Assembly: GCA_028456385.1 (NCBI GenBank)
Contig: JALNQF010000625.1
Location: 1 to 18,948, forward strand
Length of the DNA stretch: 18,948 nucleotides
Source of the DNA: Ophiosphaerella korrae
Lineage: Eukaryota > Ascomycota > Dothideomycetes > Pleosporales > Phaeosphaeriaceae
Direction of reading: 5' to 3'
Shown: one piece after another, positions 18,845 through 18,948 of the stretch
Layout of the letters: every line of letters starts with the position of its first letter
Position numbering within the stretch: position 1 is the stretch's first letter
Program-made: the position numbers and the translations under genes
Notes under the pieces: model-generated
Database searches by the model: none
The model's input: only the letters and a program-made list of their open reading frames with translations
Told to the model about the DNA's origin: nothing

Positions 18845-18948
18845 TGTTAGATTTAAAAGAAGTTATAGTAATTTAATAAAAAGGCTTTTTTGTAATAGCT
18901 ATATAAGGGCCTTATTAGAGAGGGATACTAAGGCTTTTAGAAAAGCCT
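18845..18948 (-). repeat. Right LTR (5' LTR) of the Copia element, truncated by window end
   Basis: The first 104 bp match 13194-13297 with about six differences, all transitions. The last 18 bases (18931-18948) form a perfect hairpin, AGGCTTTT / AAAAGCCT around AG, which is partly disrupted in the left LTR. Confidence 0.9.

Larger units (their letters stand above)
13194..18948 (-). mobile_element. Degenerate Ty1/Copia element, right LTR cut by the window
   Basis: A direct repeat beginning TGTTAGATTTAAAAGAAG occurs at 13194 and at 18845 and encloses minus-strand gag, GAG-pre-integrase, integrase, RT and RNase H in that order. Integrase before RT is the Ty1/Copia order, unlike the two Gypsy elements. 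All coding parts examined share one phase (first base congruent to 0 mod 3). The 5' LTR runs off the window, so the outer boundary and target-site duplication cannot be checked. Confidence 0.92.

Noticed and set aside
1..18948. Host genes, tRNA or rRNA genes between the elements
   Set aside because: Nothing outside the elements exceeds about 250 bp except the 5' part of Gypsy-1, and no cloverleaf or conserved rRNA sequence was seen.

Overview
This window looks like gene-free, AT-rich heterochromatin from a filamentous ascomycete fungus (Pezizomycotina). It is packed with dead LTR retrotransposons mutated to near saturation by a process that looks like repeat-induced point mutation (RIP). On both strands CpA and TpG are almost gone, TpA is everywhere, and CpG survives (many gcg, acg and cgcg). 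TGG and CCA appear absent by eye, TGA and TCA occur only a few times, and ATG occurs only about a dozen times. Every long reading frame is broken by TAG/TAA where the families have Trp or Gln codons, so ordinary ORF calling finds nothing real. The genes below were recovered by reading through those stops and recognising retrotransposon protein families. The species cannot be named from the sequence.

Layout. (1) About 1-5703, plus strand: a Ty3/Gypsy chromovirus (Gypsy-1) with gag (capsid, zinc knuckle), protease, RT, RNase H, integrase and a C-terminal chromodomain. Its LTRs could not be identified. (2) 5704-5945: short non-coding flank ending in a pyrimidine-rich tract. (3) 5946-13004, minus strand: a second, structurally complete Ty3/Gypsy chromovirus (Gypsy-2). 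It has two 459-bp LTRs exactly 6,600 bp apart, a polypurine tract next to the 3' LTR, and one gag-pol frame that stays in phase from about 12,500 down to 7,058, also ending in a chromodomain. (4) 13005-13193: the other half of the pyrimidine-rich flank. (5) 13194 to beyond the window end, minus strand: a Ty1/Copia element with both LTRs represented (the right one cut by the window), a gag-pol in one phase, and tandem repeats in its 5' leader.

The genes no longer work together in any active sense. Each element once encoded its own gag particle and pol enzymes, and all three have lost catalytic or metal-binding residues through transitions. I found no host gene, tRNA, rRNA, CRISPR array or new biological system. 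The points most worth a second look are the sequence context of the few surviving CpA/TpG sites, the parallel loss of the RT catalytic dyad in all three elements, an unusually open plus-strand frame at 6790-7080, a long unassigned spacer between the zinc knuckle and protease of Gypsy-2, and the tandem repeats in the Copia leader.
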